From Brevundimonas sp. (GTDB lineage Bacteria; Pseudomonadota; Alphaproteobacteria; Caulobacterales; Caulobacteraceae), in the NCBI RefSeq assembly GCF_030682035.1, contig NZ_JAUXQZ010000018.1:1-53958 (forward strand): DNA of 53,958 bases. Direction: 5' to 3'. Positions 26,411 through 35,066 of this stretch are shown in pieces (within the stretch, counting starts at the first letter, position 1; every line of letters begins with the position of its first letter). The translations under genes and the position numbers were made by a program. The notes under the pieces were generated by a model. It was not told where the DNA came from, did not search any database, and saw only the letters and a program-made list of their open reading frames with translations.

Positions 26411-28303
26411 ATGGCTGAGCCGACCACCTACGTCTTCGACTTCGACTCCACTCTCGTGCGCATTGAGACCTTGGAGGCCCTCGCCGAGATCGCCCTGGCC
26501 GGAGCGCCCGACGCCGCAGCGGTCCGCGCCGAGATCTCGGCCCTGACCGACGCCGCCATGGCCGGCGACCTGCCCTTCGGCGAGGCCCTGCGCCGTCGCC
26601 TCGCCCTGCTGCCCCTGACCCGCGCCCATGTCGCCGAACTGGCGGCCCGCATCCTCGACGAGGGCACGCCCTCGGTGCGCCGCAACATGCGCTTCTTCCG
26701 CGAACACGCCGACCGCATCGTGATCCTGTCCGGCGGCTTCCGCGAGATCATCGCCCCCCTCGCCGCCCATCTGCACGTCCCGGCCGAGCGGGTCCTGTGC
26801 AACGACCTGACCTGGGATGCCGAGGGTCGCGTGACCGGCGTGGATCCGGCCAATCCCCTGTCGCAGGCGGGCGGCAAAGCGATCGCCCTGCGCGCCCTCG
26901 GCCTGCCCGGCCCGGTGGTCATGGTCGGCGACGGCTGGACCGACGCAGAGGTCAAACTGGCCGGGGCCTCCGACCGCTTCCACGCCTTCACCGAGATCGT
27001 CCGCCGCCCGCGCGTCGTCGCAGCCGCCGACTCGGAGGCCCCGTCCATGGACGAGTTTCTCCACGCCGAGGGTCTGGCCGGCCGCTGGTCCTATCCCCGC
27101 GGCCGCATCCGCATCCTGCTGTTGGAGAACATCCACCCCGCCGCCGTCGAACGGCTGGAGGAAGCGGGCTACACCGTCGAAACACTCAAAGGCGCGCTGG
27201 ACGAGGACGCCCTGATCGAGGCCCTCAAGGGCGTCCATGTGCTCGGCGTCCGCTCCAAGACCCAGGTCAGCGCCCGCGTGTTGGAGGCCGCCGACCGGCT
27301 GATAACGGTGGCCGCCTTCTGCATCGGCACCAACCAGATCGACCTCGAGGCCGCCGCCGACCGCGGCGTAGCGGTGTTCAACGCCCCCTATTCCAACACC
27401 CGCTCGGTGGTCGAGCTGGCGGTGGGCCTGACCATCGCCCTGCTGCGCGACGTGGCCGACAAGTCCGCCGCCATGCACCGCGGCGAGTGGAACAAGTCCG
27501 CGACCGGCTCGCGCGAGCTGCGCGGCAAGACCCTCGGCATCGTCGGCTACGGCGCTATCGGCTCGCAGCTGTCGGTGCTGGCGGAAGGCCTCGGCATGCG
27601 GGTCATCTTCCATGACCTGACCGAACGGCTGGCGCTCGGCAACGCCCGCCGCATGGCCTCGCTGGACGCCCTGCTGGGCGAGAGCGACGTGGTCAGCCTG
27701 CATGTCGACGGCCGCACCGACAACACCGCCCTGATCGACGCCGCCCGGCTGTCGCGCATGAAACCCGGGGCCCTGCTCCTCAACCTGTCGCGCGGCCATG
27801 TCGTCGATGTCGGAGCCCTGGCCCAGGCTTTGGGCTCCGGCCGAATCGGCGGCGCGGCCGTGGACGTATTTCCCGAGGAGCCCGCCACCAACGCCGATCC
27901 TTTCGACAGCCCCCTGCGCGGCCTGAAGAATGTGATCCTGACCCCTCACATCGGCGGCTCGACCGAGGAGGCCCAGGAGGCTATCGGCGCCTTCGCGGCT
28001 GAGCGCATGCTGGCCTATCTGAACCGGGGCGACACCACCTTCTGCGTCAACCTGCCCAATGTGCAGCTGGCCGAGGTTTCGGGCGCCCACCGCATCCTGC
28101 ACATCCACCGCAACCAGCCGGGCGTTCTGGCCGAGCTGAACCGCGCCCTCGCCACCGCCGGTCTGAACATCCTGGGCCAGCATCTGAAGACCGACGAACG
28201 CACCGGCTACGTCATCACGGACGTCGACCGCGACTACGATCCGGACGCCCTTCAGACCCTGCGCAGTGTGGCCGGAACGCTGCGGTTCCGAATGTTGCAC
28301 TAG
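26411..28303 (+). CDS. serA: SerB-SerA fusion: phosphoserine phosphatase domain with 3-phosphoglycerate dehydrogenase
   Basis: A 630-residue protein carrying the first and last steps of serine synthesis. Residues 1 to about 220 are a HAD phosphatase of the SerB type (nucleophile Asp10 in FDFDSTL; later LSGGF and GDGWTDAEV). From about 232 to 545 lies a D-3-phosphoglycerate dehydrogenase (VRSKTQVS, GIVGYGAIG, catalytic His in TPHIGGSTEEAQ). A C-terminal ACT domain from about 558 probably binds serine as feedback signal. The middle enzyme SerC is not encoded nearby. In the phosphatase part the second acidic residue and the Lys-loop cannot both be assigned with certainty, so activity of that half is inferred. 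Confidence 0.9.
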   Translation: MAEPTTYVFDFDSTLVRIETLEALAEIALAGAPDAAAVRAEISALTDAAMAGDLPFGEALRRRLALLPLTRAHVAELAARILDEGTPSVRRNMRFFREHADRIVILSGGFREIIAPLAAHLHVPAERVLCNDLTWDAEGRVTGVDPANPLSQAGGKAIALRALGLPGPVVMVGDGWTDAEVKLAGASDRFHAFTEIVRRPRVVAAADSEAPSMDEFLHAEGLAGRWSYPRGRIRILLLENIHPAAVERLEEAGYTVETLKGALDEDALIEALKGVHVLGVRSKTQVSARVLEAADRLITVAAFCIGTNQIDLEAAADRGVAVFNAPYSNTRSVVELAVGLTIALLRDVADKSAAMHRGEWNKSATGSRELRGKTLGIVGYGAIGSQLSVLAEGLGMRVIFHDLTERLALGNARRMASLDALLGESDVVSLHVDGRTDNTALIDAARLSRMKPGALLLNLSRGHVVDVGALAQALGSGRIGGAAVDVFPEEPATNADPFDSPLRGLKNVILTPHIGGSTEEAQEAIGAFAAERMLAYLNRGDTTFCVNLPNVQLAEVSGAHRILHIHRNQPGVLAELNRALATAGLNILGQHLKTDERTGYVITDVDRDYDPDALQTLRSVAGTLRFRMLH

Positions 28304-28393
28304 AAGCTTCCCCAGCGGCATCTTGCGCGCCCGCGAAACGGGCGCACACTGTCACGCAACGGTCGCATGATGACGGCCGAGGGAGGATCATCG

Positions 28394-30217
28394 ATGTCTC
28401 GTTTCCTGCGCAATGCGGCGCTCGCCGCACTGACTGTGGCCGCCGCCGGCGCTTTTGCGTCGGCCGCCAGCGCCCAGACCTACAACCGCCTTGTCGTGTT
28501 CGGCGACAGCCTCAGCGACAACGGCAACCTCTACGCCGTGACCGGCAACACCACCCCGACCTCGCCGCCCTATTTCAATGGCCGATTCTCCAACGGCCCG
28601 GTGTTCACCGAACTGCTCGGCTTCAACGCCGGCCGCTTCACCGCCGGCGCGCCGGTGACCGGCAGCGTCAACTACGCTTTCGGCGGCGCCCGGACCGACA
28701 ACGCCGCCTCGCCGCCCGGCATGCGCCGCCAGCTACTGGCCTATACGGGCGGCGGCGGAACCTTCGGCGCCAATGACCTGGTCAGCATCCTTGGCGGCGC
28801 CAACAACATCTTCCAGGCCGTTCCGGCCGCGGCGGTCTCGCCGAACCCGGCCAGCGCCATCCAGCCGGTCGCCTTGGCTGCGGCCGCGGACATCAACTTC
28901 ATCGTCAACAGCGTCGCCGGCGCCGGTGCCGGGACCATTCTGGTCAGCAACCTGCCCAACCTGGCCCTGACGCCCCAGTTCAACCAGGGTCCGGGCGCGC
29001 CCGCCGCTCCGCTGGCCGACTACGCCGGCACTACATTCAACAGCGCGCTCCTCGCGGGGCTTATGACCACGGCCGCCGCACGGCCGGGGACCAACATCAT
29101 CATGATGGACCTTTACAAGATCGGTCCGGCGCTGGTGGCCAGGCCCGGAGCCTTCGGCCTGACGAACGTACGGGATGCCTGCTTCAACGGCGTCACGGTC
29201 TGCGCCACGCCGGACACCTATCTCTACTGGGACAGCGTCCACCCGACCGCCGCCGGCCACCGCCTGCTCGCGGCCCTGGCCAATGACTACCTCTACTATG
29301 GCGACATCGGCGCCCAATCGACGGTCCAGGCCGAGACCGGATTCCGCCAGCGTGAGGATCTGCTGGACCTCGCCAGCGAGGGCCTGTCCGGCCGCGCCGA
29401 CTGGCGGGCGGGCACCAACCTGACCTTCGGCGCCATCGCCGACAGCGTCGAGACCGATGCGCGCGGCTCCGTGGCCGCCGCCGACGCAACCGGCTGGGGC
29501 GGCCGGGTCGGGCTGGATCACGTCATGTCGCCCAATGCGCGCTTCGGCTTCGCCGGGACCTTCCGCACCGCCGAGGTCGAGGCGGGCCGCATGGCCTTCG
29601 ACGTCGAGACCTATGCCTTCGACATCTACGGCGGCTGGCGCTCGGGCGGCCATTTCGTCAACGCGACCGTCGGCGGCTCGATCGACCACTATGACGATAT
29701 CACCCGCGTCACCTCCCTGGCGCCGATCATCCATACCGGCGAAACGACCGGAGGCAGCATCGGCGGCCGCATCCAGGGCGGTTTCTGGATGGACATGGGC
29801 GGCATCGGACTGTCGCCTCGCGTCGCGGTCAACTACGTCTCGACCGACGTTAACGGCTACGTCGAACAGGGGCCGGCGGCCCAGTACAGCTACCAGGACC
29901 GCACGGTCCAGGCCGCCAGCGGCGAGTTCACGCTGCGGGCCGAGGGCGGCGGCGAAGGCATGAGCTTCTTCGTCGAGGGCGGCTATCGCGAGGGTTTCGC
30001 GGACAGCAGCGATGCGGTTCGGACCGGCATTGCGGGCAACCCGGCCCAGATCCTCGATCGCGAGATTGAAGATCCGTTCGGCGGCTCGTTGATCGCCTCG
30101 GCCGGCGTCGAGGCCGAGATGGGACCGGTGAAGATGACCTTGGGCTACCGCGGTCGCTTCGGCGACACCGCAAACAGCCATATGGGCGCCCTCACCTTCA
30201 GCCTGCCGCTGCAATAG
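28394..30217 (+). CDS. Autotransporter with SGNH/GDSL esterase passenger
   Basis: A 607-residue outer-membrane protein with a signal peptide cleaved near ASAASAQ at residue 31-33. The passenger is a GDSL hydrolase: FGDSLSDNGN holds the catalytic serine and DSVHPTAAGH the Asp/His pair. From about residue 320 a beta-barrel autotransporter domain follows and ends in FSLPLQ rather than the usual aromatic residue. It most likely shows a lipase or esterase on the cell surface. A good Shine-Dalgarno (GGGAGGA) sits before ATG 28394, favouring it over upstream starts. A terminator follows. Confidence 0.9.
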   Translation: MSRFLRNAALAALTVAAAGAFASAASAQTYNRLVVFGDSLSDNGNLYAVTGNTTPTSPPYFNGRFSNGPVFTELLGFNAGRFTAGAPVTGSVNYAFGGARTDNAASPPGMRRQLLAYTGGGGTFGANDLVSILGGANNIFQAVPAAAVSPNPASAIQPVALAAAADINFIVNSVAGAGAGTILVSNLPNLALTPQFNQGPGAPAAPLADYAGTTFNSALLAGLMTTAAARPGTNIIMMDLYKIGPALVARPGAFGLTNVRDACFNGVTVCATPDTYLYWDSVHPTAAGHRLLAALANDYLYYGDIGAQSTVQAETGFRQREDLLDLASEGLSGRADWRAGTNLTFGAIADSVETDARGSVAAADATGWGGRVGLDHVMSPNARFGFAGTFRTAEVEAGRMAFDVETYAFDIYGGWRSGGHFVNATVGGSIDHYDDITRVTSLAPIIHTGETTGGSIGGRIQGGFWMDMGGIGLSPRVAVNYVSTDVNGYVEQGPAAQYSYQDRTVQAASGEFTLRAEGGGEGMSFFVEGGYREGFADSSDAVRTGIAGNPAQILDREIEDPFGGSLIASAGVEAEMGPVKMTLGYRGRFGDTANSHMGALTFSLPLQ

Positions 30218-30241
30218 GGGCTCACTCCCGCTCACGAAACA

Positions 30242-30276
30242 GGGCGCGTGGCTTTCGGGTCGCGCGCCTTTTTTGT
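30242..30276 (+). terminator. Rho-independent terminator after the autotransporter gene
   Basis: GGCGCG pairs with CGCGCC across a 12-base middle, followed by a run of six or seven T. It lies about 25 bases after the stop codon. Confidence 0.85.
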
Positions 30277-30431
30277 TCCGGGCCTGCGACGACCTGCCGC
30301 CCCTGCCCGCCCCAAAGTCGCCCCACCGAGCCTTAGAACGGCGCTTTCCGGTCGCTGGCCGCAGTGTGTCGCTCGTTGCGGCCGCCGGCGCCCCTCCCGC
30401 TCGTTGAGCCGAAGACGGAGCCGACGCCGCC

Positions 30432-31046
30432 ATGCGACGCCTGTTGCCGACCGCCCGGTCGTTCCTCATCCATTCTGGCCAGACCGCCGCCCTGGCCGGC
30501 GTCGCCGTGCTGGCCATGGCCGCCGCCCCCCTTGCCGTCTCCCCTCACTCCGCCCCGATCGAAGTTCTCGCCGTGCCCGAGGCGCCGCCGACAACCGCCG
30601 TCGCCGAACCGGCCGGGCCGCTGACTCGGCTGATCGCCTTCGAGGCGCCCGTTCGGGACTATGGGATCAACTCGCCATTCGGCCTGCGCCGCCTGCCGGG
30701 GCAGGCCGTCCGCAATCACGAAGGGGTCGATATCGCCGCCCCGCGCGGCACCGGCGTCTATGTCGCCGCCGAAGGCTCGGTCCTGCGCACCGGCTATGAT
30801 CCGGCGGGGTACGGTCGTTTCGTCGAAATCCGCCATCCGAACGGCATGACCACCCTGTATGGCCACCTCAGCCGTCTGGACGTAGCCTCCGGCGACCTCG
30901 TCGACGCGGGCGCGCGTATCGGTCTGGTCGGTTCGACGGGCCGTTCGACCGGTCCTCACCTGCATTTTGAGGTGCGGCGCGGAGAACGCCAGGTAAACCC
31001 GGTCAAGGTCATGGGCCGCGCCTTCGAGGTCGTCGTCGCCGCCTGA
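30432..31046 (+). CDS. M23 family (LytM-type) metallopeptidase, exported
   Basis: A 204-residue protein with an N-terminal membrane helix or signal (residues about 18-40), a Pro/Ala-rich linker and a LytM domain. The zinc ligands are visible as His96 and Asp100 in HEGVD, plus His178 in HLHF, with His176 as catalytic partner; YGHLS is also conserved. It probably cuts peptidoglycan cross-links, or regulates amidases, in the periplasm. The sequence before the ATG, 30277-30431, holds no gene I can support. Confidence 0.9.
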   Translation: MRRLLPTARSFLIHSGQTAALAGVAVLAMAAAPLAVSPHSAPIEVLAVPEAPPTTAVAEPAGPLTRLIAFEAPVRDYGINSPFGLRRLPGQAVRNHEGVDIAAPRGTGVYVAAEGSVLRTGYDPAGYGRFVEIRHPNGMTTLYGHLSRLDVASGDLVDAGARIGLVGSTGRSTGPHLHFEVRRGERQVNPVKVMGRAFEVVVAA

Positions 31047-31116
31047 CCGCAAGCTCGGCCGGCGCCCACGGTTTCTTCACCCCTTTGGTCCATGGTCCTC
31101 GCCCGAGGGAGGCGTC

Positions 31117-33399
31117 TTGGACCACATCCTGTACTCCATCACGACCGAGCATGATGCCCGCTGGCTTCTGGCGGCGATGGTGGTGTGCGTACTTGGCATC
31201 GCGATCTCTTTGAACCTGCTGGCCGCCGCCCGCCTGCGGATCGGCGCGAAACGACGGAATATCATCATCGGGGCGTCGCTGATCTCCGGGCTGGCGGTCT
31301 TCACAACCCATTACGTCGGCTTGCAAGGCTATCACCCGGGAGCGGAGATCCGCTACGCGGTTCTGCCGACAGTCGGGTCATTCGCCCTGGCCCTGGGCAG
31401 TTTCGCCGCCGCCTGTGGTATTGTCCTGGCGCGGCCGACCCGCCGCCATCGCATCCTGGCGGGCGCGATCGCGCTGGCCGGGGTCGCCGGCATGCATTTC
31501 GTTGGCATATCCGGCCTCCGGTTTGCCGGGGAAGTCAGCTGGCAGCCCGCGCTGATTGTATTTTCGATTGTCGGCGGCCTTGTCCTTGCCTTCATCAGCA
31601 GCGGCATCATCTTCGGTCCCAGCCTGCTGCGCCGACTCGGCACGGCCGTGGGCTGCACCTTGTCGGTGACCTTCCTGCATTTGACGGCCATGGGTGCGAT
31701 GACCATCGTTCCCGGCACAGCGATCGAAACCGGTTGGACGGTCTCCGGCGCGGTCATGACCGGCGTCATCCTGGCCATGGTCCTGGCAATCGCCGCCGCT
31801 GCCGCCGCGATCGGTTGGATGACCTGGATCGCGCAGTCGAGTTCGCTGGCTCGCATTCGCGAAGCGCTCGACGCCATGCCGGACGGTTTGGCCTTCTATG
31901 ACGCCGAGGATCGTCTGGTGCTGTGGAACCACCGCTATACCGAAATGAATCCCGAACTGTCGTCGACGCTCAGGGTCGGAATGACGTTCCGCGAGATCAT
32001 CGGGATCGGCCTGGCGGAGGACCTCTACATCGACGCCCGCGGACGACAGGCTGAATGGGTGCGGGAACGACTCGACGCCCGCCAGGCCCTGACCGCCACG
32101 ATGGAACAGCGGATTGCCGGCGATCGCTGGTTGCGGGTCTCCGATCGCCGCACCGCGGCCGGCGGCATCGTCACCGTCTCCACCGACATCACCGACCTGA
32201 AGAACGACGCCCGCGCCCTGGTCGAGGCGCGCGACGTCGCCCAGTCCGCCAACAGCGCCAAGAGCCAGTTCCTCGCCAATATGAGCCACGAAATCCGAAC
32301 GCCCCTGAACGGCGTGATCGGGATAGCCCAGGCACTGGCCAAAACCTCCCTGTCACCCCAACAGGAAGAGATGCTGGAGCTGATCCAGTCCTCCGGCCAC
32401 ACGCTGCAGGTTTTGCTCAGCGACATTCTCGACCTCGCCCGGGTGGAATCCGGACGCCTGGAACTGGCCAATGACGCCTTCCATCTCGGCCGCGCCGTCC
32501 GCGAGGCGGCGCAGCTCTACGAGACCTCGGCGGAGGCCAAGGGGCTACAGTTCTTTGTCGAGATCGCCCCTGAAGCGGACAGCTGGATCCTCGGCGACGT
32601 GGTCCGCATCAAGCAGATTCTGACCAACCTTGTGTCCAACGCGGTCAAATTCACCGGAACCGGTTTCGTCAGCCTGACCGCCGCTTCCGGACCAGACCGG
32701 AACGGCGCGCCCACGCTGCGCTTCTCGATCGAGGACACCGGCATTGGCTTCGATTGCGAAACCCGCGATCGTCTGTTCAGCCGTTTCGAACAGGCCGACG
32801 GCGCCATCACGCGCCGTTTCGGAGGGTCAGGCCTCGGGCTGGCCATTTCGCGCCAGCTGGCCAAAATGATGGGCGGCGATCTGGACTGCGAGAGCGAGCC
32901 GGGAGGCGGATCGGCCTTCATCCTGACCATTCCGTTCCACGCCGCCGATGCGCCGGTCTCCGCGCCCGACATCGTCGCCGAACCGGCGGACGGCGAACGG
33001 GCCGTGGTTCGCGTGCTGCTGGCCGACGACCATCCGGTGAACCGAAAGGTCGTCGAGATGATCCTGGCCCAGGCGAACGTCGAACTGACCTCGGTCGAGA
33101 ACGGCGCGGAGGCGGTTCAGGCCTGTCGGGAAGGCGATTTCGACATCGTACTGATGGATATGCAGATGCCGGTCATGGACGGCCTGACCGCGACCCGGGA
33201 AATCCGGCTGAACGAGGCGGCGATGGGCCTGACGCGCACGCCCATCGTCATGCTCACCGCCAACGCCCTGGCCGAGCATATCGCCTCGGCCGAAGCCGCC
33301 GGCGCCGATCACCACCTGGCCAAGCCGTTCGACGCCGCCGAGCTTCTGCAACTGGTCGCGACCCTGCCGCATGCCGCAGCGGCCGCCCTGGCGGCCTGA
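31117..33399 (+). CDS. MHYT-domain hybrid sensor histidine kinase
   Basis: A 760-residue membrane kinase read from a TTG start with GAGGGAGG just upstream; the first ATG would cut into the first membrane helix. Seven helices in residues 1-230 carry three MHYT-like motifs (THYVG, GMHFVG, HLTAMGAM) that are proposed to bind copper and sense a gas or redox change. A PAS domain (about 245-350), a HisKA domain with His391 in NMSHEIRTPLNG, an ATPase domain (GGSGLGLAIS) and a receiver with Asp681 in VLMDMQMP follow. No output regulator is adjacent. Confidence 0.92.
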   Translation: MDHILYSITTEHDARWLLAAMVVCVLGIAISLNLLAAARLRIGAKRRNIIIGASLISGLAVFTTHYVGLQGYHPGAEIRYAVLPTVGSFALALGSFAAACGIVLARPTRRHRILAGAIALAGVAGMHFVGISGLRFAGEVSWQPALIVFSIVGGLVLAFISSGIIFGPSLLRRLGTAVGCTLSVTFLHLTAMGAMTIVPGTAIETGWTVSGAVMTGVILAMVLAIAAAAAAIGWMTWIAQSSSLARIREALDAMPDGLAFYDAEDRLVLWNHRYTEMNPELSSTLRVGMTFREIIGIGLAEDLYIDARGRQAEWVRERLDARQALTATMEQRIAGDRWLRVSDRRTAAGGIVTVSTDITDLKNDARALVEARDVAQSANSAKSQFLANMSHEIRTPLNGVIGIAQALAKTSLSPQQEEMLELIQSSGHTLQVLLSDILDLARVESGRLELANDAFHLGRAVREAAQLYETSAEAKGLQFFVEIAPEADSWILGDVVRIKQILTNLVSNAVKFTGTGFVSLTAASGPDRNGAPTLRFSIEDTGIGFDCETRDRLFSRFEQADGAITRRFGGSGLGLAISRQLAKMMGGDLDCESEPGGGSAFILTIPFHAADAPVSAPDIVAEPADGERAVVRVLLADDHPVNRKVVEMILAQANVELTSVENGAEAVQACREGDFDIVLMDMQMPVMDGLTATREIRLNEAAMGLTRTPIVMLTANALAEHIASAEAAGADHHLAKPFDAAELLQLVATLPHAAAAALAA

Positions 33400-33408
33400 T
33401 CTGAAGCG

Positions 33409-33618
33409 CTATTCGTAGCCGTGCGCGGCCTCGTTGATGACCTGTGAGGGCATGGACGAGAAATCGACGCTGACCGGCTGGGCCGCCTTGGCGCGGAAGG
33501 TCTTGATGACGTGCTCCAGACGGCGGCGCACCTCGCGCTCGGCCTCGGTGCCCGTGTCCAGATTGAGCGGGGCGAGGCAGAAATCGATGATGGCGGTGGG
33601 GCTGTTCAGGGGTTCCAT
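33409..33618 (-). CDS. Small conserved-looking protein downstream of aceA
   Basis: A 69-residue soluble protein beginning MEPLNSPTAIIDFCL, 14 bases after the isocitrate lyase stop, with AGGAGA before its ATG. It is mixed helical and acidic (TGTEAEREVRRRLEHVIKTF). I know no family for it. Position and spacing make co-transcription with aceA very likely, so a role in the glyoxylate shunt or in controlling the lyase is a reasonable guess but not shown. Confidence 0.75.
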   Translation of the reverse strand: MEPLNSPTAIIDFCLAPLNLDTGTEAEREVRRRLEHVIKTFRAKAAQPVSVDFSSMPSQVINEAAHGYE

Positions 33619-33632
33619 AGTGTCTCTCCTGC

Positions 33633-34913
33633 TTATTCGGCGGCCACGAACTGGGCGGTCTCAGTGGAATCCTTCAAGGCGGTGGTCGATGACTGGCCGT
33701 TCGAGATGACGGTGGCGACCTGGTCGAAATAGCCGGTGCCGACCTCACGCTGGTGGCGGGTGGCGGTGTAGCCGGCCGCCTCGTTGTCGAACTCGCGCTG
33801 TTGCAGCTCGGAATAGGCCGCCATGCCCCGGTCGCGGTAGCCGTCGGCCAGTTCGAACATCGCGTTGTTCAAGCTGTGGAAGCCGGCCAGGGTGACGAAC
33901 TGGAATTTGTAGCCCATGGCTCCCAGCTCGCGCTGGAATTTGGCGATGGTGGCGTCGTCGAGTTTGGCTTTCCAGTTGAAGCTGGGCGAGCAGTTGTAGG
34001 CCAGCAGCTTGCCGGGATGTTCCTTGTGAACCGCCTCGGCGAAGCGGCGGGCGTCGTCCAGATCGGGATGCGAGGTCTCCCACCACAGGACGTCGGCGTA
34101 TTTCGCATAGGACAGGCCGCGCGCGATGCAGTGGTCCAGGCCTGTGCCCGCTTTCAGGCGGAAGAAACCCTCCGGCGTGCGGCTGTCGCGGTCGATGAAG
34201 GGCTGGTCGCGCTCGTCCACGTCCAAGGTGATCAGTTGGGCGCTCTCGGCGTCGGTGCGGGCCACGATCAGGGTCGGCGCACCCATGACGTCCGCGGCCA
34301 GACGCGCGGCGATCAGGTTGCGCTCATGCGCCTGGGTCGGGATCAACACCTTGCCGCCGAGGTGGCCGCATTTCTTCTCCGAGGCCAACTGGTCCTCGAA
34401 ATGGACGCCCGCGGCCCCCGCCTCGATGAAGGCCTTCATGATCTCGAAGCTGTTCAGCGGCCCGCCGAAACCGGCCTCGGCGTCGGCGATGATAGGGGCG
34501 AACCAGTCGCGCTTGGCGCCGCCCTCGGCGTGCTCGATCTGGTCGGCGCGCTGCAGGGTGCGGTTGATGCGGCGGCACAGCTCGGGCGCGGCATTGGCCG
34601 GATACAGCGACTGGTCAGGGTACATGGCGCCGGCGGTGTTGGCGTCCGCCGCCACCTGCCAGCCCGACAGATAGATGGCCTTCAGCCCGGCCCGGACCAT
34701 CTGCATGGCCTGGTTGCCGGTCACGGCGCCGAGCGCGTTCACGAACGGCTCATCGTGCAGCAGTTCCCACAGCCGGTTGGCGCCGCGCTCGGCCAGGGTA
34801 TGGGTGATCGGCACCGATCCGCGCAGGCGGCGGACGTCTTCCGGCGTATAGGGCCGCTCGATGCCGTCGAAGCGGCCGACGGGCGACGGAACAAGATGGG
34901 CGAAGCTGGTCAT
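33633..34913 (-). CDS. aceA: Isocitrate lyase
   Basis: Splits isocitrate into glyoxylate and succinate, the first step of the glyoxylate shunt for growth on acetate or fatty acids. The 426-residue protein has the catalytic-loop KKCGHLGGK, the magnesium-site stretch [11 protein letters not shown] and the C-terminal TGYFDQV. It faces a RamB/ScfR-type regulator across about 150 bases that contain a strong dyad. No malate synthase gene lies in the window. Confidence 0.97.
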   Translation of the reverse strand: MTSFAHLVPSPVGRFDGIERPYTPEDVRRLRGSVPITHTLAERGANRLWELLHDEPFVNALGAVTGNQAMQMVRAGLKAIYLSGWQVAADANTAGAMYPDQSLYPANAAPELCRRINRTLQRADQIEHAEGGAKRDWFAPIIADAEAGFGGPLNSFEIMKAFIEAGAAGVHFEDQLASEKKCGHLGGKVLIPTQAHERNLIAARLAADVMGAPTLIVARTDAESAQLITLDVDERDQPFIDRDSRTPEGFFRLKAGTGLDHCIARGLSYAKYADVLWWETSHPDLDDARRFAEAVHKEHPGKLLAYNCSPSFNWKAKLDDATIAKFQRELGAMGYKFQFVTLAGFHSLNNAMFELADGYRDRGMAAYSELQQREFDNEAAGYTATRHQREVGTGYFDQVATVISNGQSSTTALKDSTETAQFVAAE

Positions 34914-35017
34914 GACGGTTTCGGCTCGGGAGGGCGGACATCGCCGCGGGTCTCAAGGAGCAGAACACGCGACAGTCACGAATGACACAGCGCCAGCCGC
35001 TTTATTCGCGTCATTCA

Positions 35018-35055
35018 GTCACAACATGACATATACTATTAAGTCATCTTGTGAC
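35018..35055. promoter_or_regulatory. Operator-like dyad between aceA and its regulator
   Basis: GTCACAACATGAC at 35018-35030 and GTCATCTTGTGAC at 35043-35055 form a 13-base inverted repeat with one central mismatch, separated by 12 AT-rich bases. The spacer holds TATACTAT, a good -10 for the rightward gene. It lies 12 bases before the regulator start, so binding there would block that gene and could also act on aceA. Confidence 0.65.
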
Positions 35056-35066
35056 AAACTGTGGAC

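Noticed and set aside
22193..28321. Long minus-strand frames opposite the glutamyltransferase, SDR and SerB-SerA genes
   Set aside because: Repeated Gly/Val/Ala/Asp/His composition typical of antisense shadows; no ribosome binding sites or motifs.
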